Positions 1 through 6,149 are shown, counted from the first letter of the stretch. The stretch is 10,871 nucleotides of DNA from JBGTLW01 sp041743835 (GCA_041743835.1 JBGTLW010000008.1:1-10871); one strand, 5' to 3'. The notes: generated by a model not told the origin, from the letters alone. A program made the numbers and translations.

Positions 1-121
1 GTTCGACTACATCGAGGTGTTTTATAATCGCCAGCGTCTGCACTCGACGCTAAACTATATGAGTCCCGCGGCCTACGAAGCAAAGCACCAGGCCGCTTAA
101 CCATGTTGTTCCCCGCGCCCG
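1..121 (+). mobile_element. Right end of an IS3-family insertion sequence (partial)
   Basis: The left edge of the window lies inside an insertion sequence, recognised from the C-terminal tail of its transposase. Only 21 nt separate the transposase stop from the stop of the convergent aminopeptidase gene. The terminal inverted repeat should therefore lie in those 21 nt or inside the 3' end of that gene. I could not identify the repeat or a target-site duplication, because the other end of the element is outside the window. The right boundary given here is a placeholder. Confidence 0.5.
2..100 (+). CDS. IS3-family transposase (OrfB), C-terminal 32 residues, 5' partial
   Basis: The frame starting at base 2 translates to a 32-residue tail containing FDYIEVFYNRQRLHSTLNY followed by SPAAYE, and stops with TAA at 98-100. 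The FYNxxRxHSxLxYxSPxxyE pattern is the hallmark C-terminus of the integrase (rve) domain in IS3-family OrfB transposases, downstream of the third catalytic residue (Glu). The DDE catalytic residues, OrfA and the left end of the element lie outside the window, so whether the element is intact cannot be judged. The reading frame shown is undamaged up to its stop. The family call is secure; the subgroup is not determined. Confidence 0.85.
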   Translation, partial: FDYIEVFYNRQRLHSTLNYMSPAAYEAKHQAA

Positions 122-1276
122 TCACTTGGGGGGAAGCTCAGAGATCACTTCGCCATCCACGGTGATCGTCCCGCCCCCGCCGCCGGAAGTGTCCGGCCTC
201 AGGTCGCAGACCATGTCCCAGTGGAGGCCGGAGGTGTTGGTGTTGCCGGTTTCGGGGTAGCCGGCGCCGACGGCGGCGTGGAAGGTGCCGCCGATCTTTT
301 CATCAAACAGGGTGTTCTTGGTGTAGCGGGTGATGGAGTAGTTGGTGCCGATGGCGATCTCGCCGAGGGAGCGGGCGCCGGGGTCCTGATCGAGCATGGC
401 CAGCAGGAAGTCCAGGTTCTTCGAGGCCTTGGCGTCCACCACGCGGCCCTTCTCGAAGGTGAGGACGATGTCGTGGACCTCCCGGCCGTGGTGCACAGCG
501 GGGAAGGAGTAATGCACGACGCCGTTGGTGCCGCCATCGGGTGCGTTGAGGTTTGGGCCGGTGAAGACTTCGCCGTCGGGGAAGTTTTCGTGGCCGTCGC
601 AGTTGATCCAGGTCATGCCCTCGACGTTGACCAGCAGGTCGGTGCCGCCCCCGGAAGCGGCCCCGGAAGCGGAGGGGGCCTGGAAGCGGATTTCTTTTTT
701 GCCGGTGAGGTAATCGACGACCTTCTGCTGGGCGGCGCTGATCTTGCGCCACTCGGCGGCGGGGTCGGGTTTGTCGAGGTGGCCGGCCTTGAAGACGAAG
801 TCGGCGTACTCTTCGAGGGACATCTCGGCGTCCTGAGCGCTGGCCTGTGTGGGGAACTGCGACCCGGCCCACTTGAGCTCGCCAGACGCGGCTCGGTGCA
901 TGAAGATGTCCATGATCGGCTTGCGGGCGGCGTAGGATTTGCCTTGCTTTTTGGGGTCCACGTTGGACATGGCCTTGGTGTTGACGTCTGCCCAGAGGCC
1001 GATGCTCGCGTTGATCGTCTCGATCTCGAACTTGGCGACGGGGTTGAGGTAGGTGAGTTGGTCGTCCGTGGCGTGCTTGAAGAAGGTGTTGCTCAGGCTC
1101 TGGGGTGTGAGTCGGACCATGGGGTGGCCGCCGGCCTTGACGACCGCTTGGTAGATGGCCTCGACCAGGGGCGTTGCGATGGGTTCAGCGGAGATGCGGA
1201 CCAGCCAGCCGGGCTGGACGCCGGTGGAATAGTTCACGAGGACATCGGCGAGCTTGTCGAGTCGGGGGTCACGCAT
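122..1276 (-). CDS. M29-family metallo-aminopeptidase (AmpS / aminopeptidase T type)
   Basis: This 384-aa protein is a two-metal exo-aminopeptidase of peptidase family M29, probably cytosolic, releasing N-terminal residues from peptides. All expected metal and catalytic positions are visible: E236 (in FPDGEVFTGP), E306 (in LGEIAIGTN), H333 and Y340 (in FHAAVGAGY), and H352 and D354 (in GLHWDM). The H to Y and H to D spacings match known family members. I chose ATG at 1276 because the family begins at the MRDPRLDKLADVL segment. An upstream in-frame ATG at 1330 would add 18 Pro-rich residues atypical of the family and has no SD site. Two Gly/Ser-rich insertions are unusual: one before the GTDL strand (about residue 205-210) and one near the C-terminus (GGGGG). 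The C-terminus, DGEVISELPPK, ends where a convergent insertion sequence approaches and could be slightly altered. The gene is divergent from rpsF and stands alone. Confidence 0.92.
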   Translation of the reverse strand: MRDPRLDKLADVLVNYSTGVQPGWLVRISAEPIATPLVEAIYQAVVKAGGHPMVRLTPQSLSNTFFKHATDDQLTYLNPVAKFEIETINASIGLWADVNTKAMSNVDPKKQGKSYAARKPIMDIFMHRAASGELKWAGSQFPTQASAQDAEMSLEEYADFVFKAGHLDKPDPAAEWRKISAAQQKVVDYLTGKKEIRFQAPSASGAASGGGTDLLVNVEGMTWINCDGHENFPDGEVFTGPNLNAPDGGTNGVVHYSFPAVHHGREVHDIVLTFEKGRVVDAKASKNLDFLLAMLDQDPGARSLGEIAIGTNYSITRYTKNTLFDEKIGGTFHAAVGAGYPETGNTNTSGLHWDMVCDLRPDTSGGGGGTITVDGEVISELPPK

Positions 1277-1332
1277 GGATGGGTTCCGTGGTGGGGGGCT
1301 GGGCGGGGGTGGGATGGTCGGGCGGGCCATCT

Positions 1333-1425
1333 GGGGTCGTTGCGGGGTTCTTACGGGGCGCTTCTGGGGGGTTGCGGGGGACTTCCGGGGGACTTGCGGG
1401 GCGGTTCCGGGTGGACTTCCGGGGG
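1333..1425 (+). repeat. Degenerate 11-bp G-run tandem repeat
   Basis: Nine runs of three to six G start at 1333, 1344, 1355, 1366, 1376, 1387, 1398, 1409 and 1421. The spacings are 11, 11, 11, 10, 11, 11, 11 and 12 nt. The units approximate GGGGNNCTTSC, and the TTCCGGGGG word occurs at 1383-1391 and 1417-1425. The array lies between the divergent aminopeptidase and rpsF genes, upstream of the candidate rpsF promoter. The plus strand has strong G-quadruplex potential (runs of four to six G separated by 4-7 nt loops). Function is unknown. Confidence 0.75.
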
Positions 1426-1460
1426 TGGATGGTATCAGGAGTGGGGGGTTGGGCTTGTGT

Positions 1461-1490
1461 TTGTGGGCTTTTGCAACGGCGGGCTATAGC
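1461..1490 (+). promoter_or_regulatory. Candidate sigma70 promoter of the rpsF operon
   Basis: A -35-like TTGTGG (1461-1466) and a -10-like TATAGC (1485-1490) are separated by 18 bp. Transcription would start near 1497, just before two stem-loops that precede rpsF. The match to consensus is moderate. The position, downstream of the G-run array and upstream of the structured leader, supports it. Confidence 0.4.
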
Positions 1491-1510
1491 GGGTAAAGTG
1501 TGTGGCTTGG

Positions 1511-1557
1511 CTGTCCGGTCCGACATGGACCCCAGGCTCCCGCGACGTCGGCGGGAG
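1511..1557 (+). promoter_or_regulatory. Two-hairpin mRNA leader of rpsF; second hairpin covers a Shine-Dalgarno site
   Basis: Stem-loop 1 pairs GGTCC (1517-1521) with GGACC (1527-1531), extended by CTG (1511-1513) with CAG (1533-1535) across an asymmetric internal loop. Stem-loop 2 pairs CTCCCGC (1537-1543) perfectly with GCGGGAG (1551-1557) around a 7-nt loop. Its 3' arm contains the GGGAG that would serve the in-frame ATG at 1565. Many bacteria carry an rpsF leader bound by the S6:S18 complex, so an autoregulatory element is plausible here. I could not confirm the conserved S6:S18 motif. Confidence 0.5.
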
Positions 1558-1597
1558 ATACCGGATGGCCACGACCCCGACCACGGGAGACGATTTC

Positions 1598-2053
1598 ATG
1601 CCCAACGCTGCCGATACGACTTACCTTTACGAGGGCTTGTACCTCATCAACCAGCAGGAGATGGCTGGCGACCTCGCCGGTGCCATCCAGACCATCCGCG
1701 CGATGCTCGACCGAGCCGGGGCCGAGGTGATTTCCCTCCGCAAGTGGGACGAGCGGAAGCTCGCCTACCCTGTGGATGGGCAGAAGCGTGGGCTGTACAT
1801 CCTCGGGCTGTTCCGCGTCCGCCCTGTGCAGATCGCCAACATCGAGCGTGACTGCAACCTCTCGGAGCTGGTCATGCGTGCGATGATGATCCGTGCGGAC
1901 CACGTGGGCGATGTGGAGATCGAGGAAGAGCTCAAGGACGCGCTGACGGCGGCCGACGAGTCCAAGCTCAAGGCAGACGCCCCCGGCGATGACTCGGCCG
2001 ACGAAGACCGGGTTGACGAAGACGCGGTCGAAGAAGAAGAAGCCAACGTCTAA
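1598..2053 (+). CDS. rpsF: 30S ribosomal protein S6
   Basis: This 151-aa protein of the small ribosomal subunit binds the 16S rRNA central domain together with S18. The S6 fold is recognisable from YLYEGLYLI at the N-terminus, the AEVISLRKWDERKLAYPVDG strand-loop and the LYILGLFRV strand. The C-terminus has a highly acidic extension of about 35 residues (DDSADEDRVDEDAVEEEE). This makes it longer than E. coli S6 (about 131-135 aa). I chose ATG 1598 because S6 proteins begin close to the YEGLY strand and because GGGAG at 1585-1589 is 8 nt upstream. An in-frame ATG at 1565 also has GGGAG (1553-1557) at 7-nt spacing and would add 11 residues, but its SD is in a hairpin. A further ATG at 1502 is less likely. 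It is first gene of an rpsF-ssb-rplI operon. Confidence 0.95.
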   Translation: MPNAADTTYLYEGLYLINQQEMAGDLAGAIQTIRAMLDRAGAEVISLRKWDERKLAYPVDGQKRGLYILGLFRVRPVQIANIERDCNLSELVMRAMMIRADHVGDVEIEEELKDALTAADESKLKADAPGDDSADEDRVDEDAVEEEEANV

Positions 2054-2136
2054 AGTAAGTCCCCATCGGGATGCGTCCCCGGTCCCCGTGGCTGTGTCTG
2101 CGGTGATGACTCGCCTGACCCCCTGCCGGTTCTGCC

Positions 2137-2688
2137 ATGGCCAGTTACAACAAAGTCATCTTGATGGGCAACCTGACCCGCGACCCGGAGATGCGGTTTT
2201 TGCCCAGCAACATGCCGGTCGCGCAGATCGGTCTGGCTGTCAACGAGAAGTGGAAGAACAAGCAGACGGACCAGTGGGAAGAGCGGGTGAACTTCATCGA
2301 TTGCGAGGCCTTTGGCCGGACCGCTGAGGTCATCAACCAGTACTTCCAGAAGGGCAAGCCCATCCTCATCGAGGGCAAGCTGCGTCTGGACCAGTGGGAG
2401 AAGGACGGGCAGAAGCGCAGCAAACTCAAGGTCGTCATCGACAGCTTCGAGTTTGTCGGCGGGCGCGACGAAGCCGGCGGTGGCGGTGCCCCACGCTCAG
2501 CCGGCAACGCCCCACGCGGAAACTACGGCAGCGGTAGCTCCGGCGGAGGTAATGCGGGGGAACGTTCCGGGGGCAATTCCGGGGGTAATTCCGGGGGCGG
2601 GGGCAGTTCCGGGGGCGGTGCGGATCGTCAGGCCAACTACGATGGCCCGGACCACATGCCCGTGGACGAGGACGACATCCCGTTTTAA
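2137..2688 (+). CDS. ssb: Single-stranded DNA-binding protein
   Basis: This 183-aa protein coats single-stranded DNA during replication, recombination and repair. The N-terminal OB fold (about residues 1-110) shows SYNKVILMGNLTRDPEMRF, the NFIDCEAFGRTAE strand and the KLRLDQWEKDGQKRSKL segment typical of bacterial SSB. A Gly/Ser/Asn-rich disordered linker follows. The protein ends in the acidic tip DEDDIPF that recruits partner proteins. The linker contains a codon-phased repeat in which TCC GGG GGC/GGT recurs, with GGG glycine codons that are rare elsewhere in the gene. It lies 83 nt downstream of rpsF and 106 nt upstream of rplI, the usual ribosomal-operon position. No clear SD precedes the ATG. 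Confidence 0.97.
   Translation: MASYNKVILMGNLTRDPEMRFLPSNMPVAQIGLAVNEKWKNKQTDQWEERVNFIDCEAFGRTAEVINQYFQKGKPILIEGKLRLDQWEKDGQKRSKLKVVIDSFEFVGGRDEAGGGGAPRSAGNAPRGNYGSGSSGGGNAGERSGGNSGGNSGGGGSSGGGADRQANYDGPDHMPVDEDDIPF
2565..2615 (+). repeat. In-frame TTCCGGGGG repeat within the SSB linker
   Basis: TTCCGGGGG occurs at 2565-2573, 2577-2585, 2589-2597 and 2607-2615. The first three copies are spaced exactly 12 nt apart, so each repeat encodes Asn/Arg-Ser-Gly-Gly without shifting the frame. The same word forms repeats of approximately 11 bp outside genes at 1376-1425 and 5799-5873. Confidence 0.8.
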
Positions 2689-2794
2689 CCCAACACCCTT
2701 TGGCGAAGGCCGAAGGCTTTATTCCTGGTGTAGCGGTGCGGGCCGTGCCCCGTACGCAGCCGCCTAACTCACCCCGAGGACAGGACCCCTCATC

Positions 2795-3322
2795 ATGGCT
2801 CGACACATCGAACTGCTGTTACTGGAAAACGTGGACAACCTCGGCATCGTCGGCGATGTCGTCCGGGTGAAGCCGGGCTTTGCCCGCAACTACCTCCTGC
2901 CACGCCTGCTGGCCGAGGCCCCCACACCCGAGAAGATCGCCGCGCTGGCAGAACGCCGCGCCGAGATCGAGAAGGAACTGGCCAAACTCGCCGAGAAGCA
3001 GCGGGGCCTGATCGAAAGGCTCACGGGGTACGAGTTGACCATGGAGCGCTCGTGCAACGACTCTGGCGCTCTCTACGGCGGCGTCTCGCAGCACGACATC
3101 GCCGAGGCCCTGCGTGCCGAGGGCTTCGAGGTCGAGGACCGCTTCGTGCGTCTTGGCGAGCAGATCAAGCGTGTGGACACGTACCACATCCCCGTGGTCA
3201 TCAACAAGGACCTGCGGGCCGAGGTCAAGCTCTGGGTCGTGGCCGACCGCCAGTTGGAAATGGATGAAGAACAGGCTCAGGAACCCGCCGCGGAAGAGGC
3301 CGAGACTGCCGCCGCCGAATAA
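2795..3322 (+). CDS. rplI: 50S ribosomal protein L9
   Basis: This 175-aa protein of the large subunit binds 23S rRNA at the base of the L1 stalk and affects frame maintenance. The N-terminal domain carries the family signature LGIVGDVVRVKPGFARNYLLP (about residues 14-34). A long charged helix follows (EKIAALAERRAEIEKELAKLAEKQ), then a C-terminal rRNA-binding domain with GALYGGVSQHDIAEAL and IKRVDTYHIPVVI. The last 25 or so residues form an Ala/Glu-rich acidic tail, beyond E. coli L9 (about 149 aa). AGGA at 2782-2785 is 9 nt before the ATG. As the last gene of the rpsF-ssb-rplI operon it is followed by an intrinsic terminator. rpsR, often found beside ssb or rplI, is missing here. Confidence 0.97.
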   Translation: MARHIELLLLENVDNLGIVGDVVRVKPGFARNYLLPRLLAEAPTPEKIAALAERRAEIEKELAKLAEKQRGLIERLTGYELTMERSCNDSGALYGGVSQHDIAEALRAEGFEVEDRFVRLGEQIKRVDTYHIPVVINKDLRAEVKLWVVADRQLEMDEEQAQEPAAEEAETAAAE

Positions 3323-3381
3323 GCGGGTGTGGATCGGTTTGCGGCCCGAGCCGCAGGGTTACATTCAAGCGTTAGTTGAAG

Positions 3382-3407
3382 CCCCGCATCCCCGTGCGGG
3401 GTTTTTT
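3382..3407 (+). terminator. Intrinsic terminator of the rpsF-ssb-rplI operon
   Basis: CCCCGCA (3382-3388) pairs perfectly with TGCGGGG (3395-3401) around a 6-nt loop, followed directly by six T (3402-3407). It lies 59 nt after the rplI stop. On the opposite strand the stem is not followed by a T-run, so it should not terminate the convergent pgpH transcript by the same mechanism. Confidence 0.93.
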
Positions 3408-3415
3408 CTTGCGGT

Positions 3416-5773
3416 TTAAGCCATCTTCGCCGGAGGCGCGGCGGGCTGGGGCGGCTGGACGGGCTCGGCCTTCTTCCGCTCGCCGCCGGGATACTTGACC
3501 CGTGCGTGGTAGATGGCGCACAGGGTCTTGTTGATGGCGGCTTCGGCACGGGCGAGGTCCTGAAGCGTCAGGGCACACTCGTCGAACTGGCCATCCATCA
3601 GCCGCTTCATTGCGATGTTGTGGACAAGCTGCTCCAGGCGGATCGGCGTAGGCTCGTCGATCGTGCGGGCCGCGGCCTCGATGCCGTCGCTCAGCAGCAT
3701 GATCGCCGCCTCTTTGGTCTGCGGCTTGGGGCCGGGGTAGCGGAACTCGAACTCCGACGGCGCGGGCTTCTCCGCCTCTTCCTGCTGCTTGCGCGCGGCG
3801 TGGTAGAAGTATTCGACCAGCGTCGTGCCGTGGTGGCTCTCGATGAAGTGGCGGAGCACCTGCGGCAGGGCGAACTCGCGCGCCATCTCGATGCCGTCCT
3901 TCACGTGACCCACGATAATGAGCAGCGACATCGCGGGCGAGAGCTTGTTGTGCTTGTTCGGCTCGCCGCCCTGGTTCTCGATGAAGTACAAGGGCTTGTT
4001 CATCTTGCCGATGTCGTGGTACATCGCGCCCACACGGCAGAGCAGGCCGTCGGCCCCGATCGCCTCGGCCGCGGCCTCGGTGATGTCCGCGAGGCGGAGC
4101 GAGTGCTGGTAGGTCCCCGGCGCGTCCTGTGCCAGCCGCTGGAGCAGCGGGTGTGACGCGTCGTTGAGTTCCTTGAGGGTCATCGTCGTGGTCACGCGGA
4201 ACACGCGCTCGATCAGCGGCAGGATGCCCTGCACGAGCAGGCCGGCGATGAACCCCGACCCCGCCGCGAGCAGGATGTTGTGACCCACGAGTGACCAGCC
4301 GTTGGGGATGTCCAGCGGGGCCTCCGCCAGCGCGACGATGAACGCCGCGACCGCCATCGCCAGCCCTGCGTACAGCCCGGTGGTGACCAGCTTGGACCGG
4401 CTGCGGACATCACCGAGCAGGGCCGCGGTGACGCCGACCCCCGCGAGCGCCACACAGGCAAAGCCCATGCTCAGGTCGAGGCTGATGGCGGTGAGCAGGA
4501 TGTGCAGCCCGCCGATGAATAGCGCGAAGCGGCGGTCGTACACGATCGCCAGGACCATGACGACCAGCAGCGTGGGCAGCGTGCCGTAGATGTGGTCGGC
4601 CATGGGCAGGATGCCGGCCGTGGCGACCGACAAGCCAAGCGCCAGCGCCAGCAGCACCGTGATCGCCAGCCCTCGCATGGGGTTTGCGGCGATGCGCGGG
4701 TAGTAGCGGAAGACGTAAACCCACAGCCCCGCCGCGATCATCAGCAGCACGCCGATGTACCCGATCTCCGCGAGCATGGGCCGCTGCGCGAGCAGCGGGT
4801 AATTCGGGCGGTCCTCGCCGACAGCCCCCGCCGCAGCCAGCCAGGCGTGATACGCGTCGCGCTCGGCTTCGAGCAGGTCGAGGTGGTTGCTGGTGATCTT
4901 CTCTCCCGGCGCGATGAAGACGGTGTTGCGGGCGTACTTGGTGTACTCGGGTTTGGCGTTGCGGTAGGCCTCCTCGCGCGCCTCGATGGTCTTGACCTCG
5001 TCGTACAGGTACGTCGGGCCGGTGGTGGACATCACCGCTTCGATGACCGCCGGCCGCAGCGCCTCGGGGAAGTGTACGGCAAATCGATCCAGCCGCTCCC
5101 GCAGCGTGCGCGCGTCGGCGGTGCTGATCCAGACCGACGGGTAGATGATCTGCTGGGCGGGCTGCTCGGGCGGGGGGTCGGGGTGGACGATGCGGATCTT
5201 GCCGATGTCGTTGAGCCGCTCCGCCTCGTATCGCTCGGCCCGGAGGATCGCCAGGTCAAACACCCTGCGGAGGAAGTCGCGCTTGACCGCTTCCCACTCG
5301 GCCATCTTCTCGTCGCTCTGGCCGTAGTTCTTGATCGCCTCGAACGCAGCGCGGTCGATCTTCTGGCGTGCGCGCTCGTCGTCGCCGACCTCGTTGATGG
5401 ACGCCATGTCCGCAAGCCGGATGAGCGAGACGAACCGATCCTCAAGCTTCTGGTAGAGCGCGTGGTTGGCGGTGTACACCGAGGGGGCGTTGGCTCGGGC
5501 GGCCGCGCGCTGGTTCTGCGTCCGCTCCTGGTCCACCGCCTCGAACCCGACCCGCGCCACGACCGGGCGGGTGACGATCTGGTTCGCCTGGTAAGGCAAG
5601 GCCTGGCGGTGGGGCAGGTTGATCACGGCACACAGCCCCACCAGCAGCAACGTGAACAGCACCGCGTGCCCGGCCTCGCGCCTGTGCACCACACTGAACC
5701 AGGGTGGCGCAGGACGCTGCACGGACTTGCGTACCTCACGCCGGCGAGCGGTGTTGGGTTTGCCGTTGGCCAT
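3416..5773 (-). CDS. pgpH: 7TM-HD family cyclic-di-AMP phosphodiesterase (PgpH/YqfF)
   Basis: This 785-aa membrane protein is expected to hydrolyse c-di-AMP with a cytoplasmic HD domain. Domains in order: a first TM helix (about 34-53), a large extracytoplasmic 7TMR-HDED region (about 58-310), a multi-TM 7TM-HD block (about 333-525), and the HD domain (about 550-710). HD metal ligands are visible: H557, H586-D587 (in HDIGK), H623, H647-H648 (in SHHGTT) and D696 (in LLSDGIEA). The spacing from H557 to H586-D587 to H623 follows Listeria PgpH as I recall it. Family landmarks APGTYQHSL and NKLSPAMSLLIIVGHVKDG are present. The C-terminus is a Pro/Lys-rich tail. ATG 5773 was preferred; an in-frame TTG at 5779 directly follows a stop. 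It is separated from phoH by a 483-nt region with its own promoter. ybeY, the usual Firmicutes neighbour, is absent. Confidence 0.93.
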   Translation of the reverse strand: MANGKPNTARRREVRKSVQRPAPPWFSVVHRREAGHAVLFTLLLVGLCAVINLPHRQALPYQANQIVTRPVVARVGFEAVDQERTQNQRAAARANAPSVYTANHALYQKLEDRFVSLIRLADMASINEVGDDERARQKIDRAAFEAIKNYGQSDEKMAEWEAVKRDFLRRVFDLAILRAERYEAERLNDIGKIRIVHPDPPPEQPAQQIIYPSVWISTADARTLRERLDRFAVHFPEALRPAVIEAVMSTTGPTYLYDEVKTIEAREEAYRNAKPEYTKYARNTVFIAPGEKITSNHLDLLEAERDAYHAWLAAAGAVGEDRPNYPLLAQRPMLAEIGYIGVLLMIAAGLWVYVFRYYPRIAANPMRGLAITVLLALALGLSVATAGILPMADHIYGTLPTLLVVMVLAIVYDRRFALFIGGLHILLTAISLDLSMGFACVALAGVGVTAALLGDVRSRSKLVTTGLYAGLAMAVAAFIVALAEAPLDIPNGWSLVGHNILLAAGSGFIAGLLVQGILPLIERVFRVTTTMTLKELNDASHPLLQRLAQDAPGTYQHSLRLADITEAAAEAIGADGLLCRVGAMYHDIGKMNKPLYFIENQGGEPNKHNKLSPAMSLLIIVGHVKDGIEMAREFALPQVLRHFIESHHGTTLVEYFYHAARKQQEEAEKPAPSEFEFRYPGPKPQTKEAAIMLLSDGIEAAARTIDEPTPIRLEQLVHNIAMKRLMDGQFDECALTLQDLARAEAAINKTLCAIYHARVKYPGGERKKAEPVQPPQPAAPPAKMA

Positions 5774-5798
5774 AAGCAATCATCGACGGGAACATTCC

Positions 5799-5873
5799 GG
5801 GTCGGTCCGGGGTCGGTCCGGGGTCGGTCCGGGGGGGTATCCCGGGGGACATGTTCCGGGGGGTATTGCCGGG
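5799..5873. repeat. G-rich repeat with three perfect 11-bp units
   Basis: TCGGTCCGGGG is repeated three times without a mismatch at 5802-5812, 5813-5823 and 5824-5834. Further G-runs follow at 5844, 5858 and 5871 with looser 13-14 nt spacing, including GTTCCGGGGGG at 5853-5863. The array sits 26-100 nt upstream of the pgpH start, so it would be transcribed as C-rich RNA in the pgpH leader. Period and composition match the array at 1333-1425. Confidence 0.8.
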
Positions 5874-5919
5874 TGTGGTTTGATTATCGGCTTACTGCTT
5901 GGGTTTCGGGAGCGGGGGT

Positions 5920-5948
5920 ATCTTAATCCGCCTGTTGCCTGATGTCAT
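5920..5948 (-). promoter_or_regulatory. Weak secondary promoter candidate for pgpH
   Basis: On the minus strand ATGACA (5948-5943) and TAAGAT (5925-5920) are separated by 17 bp. The -35 box is close to consensus and the -10 box matches 4 of 6 positions. It would give a shorter pgpH leader of about 140 nt than the stronger promoter at 6086-6114. Confidence 0.25.
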
Positions 5949-6012
5949 GGGTTGTCCCATCTTTCTATTGGACCCACCGCGTGTGAGCCTCAAATCGGGG
6001 TGAACCGGGTGG

Positions 6013-6075
6013 CCGATCGTTGCGGGCGGGCACCGTGACGCCAATCATAGCCCGCGCCATGGTGCCGGCGATCGG
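6013..6075. other. Nested inverted repeats in the pgpH leader
   Basis: CCGATCG (6013-6019) pairs with CGATCGG (6069-6075). Nested inside it, GCGGGC (6022-6027) pairs with GCCCGC (6050-6055). The whole region lies just downstream of the predicted pgpH start point on the minus strand. It could fold as an imperfect stem-loop at the 5' end of the pgpH mRNA. No poly-U follows it, so it does not look like an intrinsic terminator. Confidence 0.45.
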
Positions 6076-6085
6076 TTGGCACCAT
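6059..6085. promoter_or_regulatory. Operator-like inverted repeat at the pgpH transcription start
   Basis: ATGGTGCC (6059-6066) and GGCACCAT (6078-6085) form a perfect 8-bp inverted repeat with an 11-bp spacer. It abuts the -10 box of the minus-strand promoter and spans the predicted start point (about 6079). This is a typical location for a repressor binding site. No candidate regulator is encoded in the window. Confidence 0.45.
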
Positions 6086-6114
6086 AGCATACCAAACAAA
6101 AACCAAAAAGTCAA
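6086..6114 (-). promoter_or_regulatory. Strong sigma70-type promoter for pgpH
   Basis: On the minus strand, TTGACT (6114-6109) and TATGCT (6091-6086) are separated by exactly 17 bp. Each box matches the vegetative consensus at five (-35) or four (-10) of six positions. The spacer is T-rich, making this an AT-rich island in otherwise GC-rich DNA. Transcription would begin near 6079, giving pgpH a leader of roughly 305 nt. It implies that pgpH can be transcribed independently of the cdaA-phoH operon upstream. Confidence 0.7.
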
Positions 6115-6149
6115 GGGGTGGGGTGCGAATGTTTGCAATGTTTGGGTGG

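Noticed and set aside
1277..1330. N-terminal extension of the aminopeptidase from ATG 1330
   Set aside because: Adds 18 Pro-rich residues not expected in M29, has no SD site, and the family start aligns with ATG 1276.
1333..1425. CRISPR array
   Set aside because: The unit is about 11 bp and degenerate, with no distinct spacers and no cas genes nearby.
221..1489. Long plus-strand open frame of 422 codons opposite the aminopeptidase
   Set aside because: Low-complexity Gly/Val/Asp translation mirrors the codon structure of the real minus-strand gene, whose metal-ligand motifs are intact.
2700..2725. Possible terminator between ssb and rplI (GCC-GAA-GGC followed by TTTA)
   Set aside because: The stem is only about 3-5 bp and the T-run is too short; rplI is expected to be co-transcribed.
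4592..5926. Plus-strand open frame of 444 codons opposite pgpH
   Set aside because: Arg/Val/Asp-rich antisense shadow of a gene with full 7TM-HD motifs; no recognisable domain.
5774..6079. Known c-di-AMP (ydaO-type) riboswitch in the pgpH leader
   Set aside because: I could not recognise the conserved ydaO core by eye; left as an open question in the findings.
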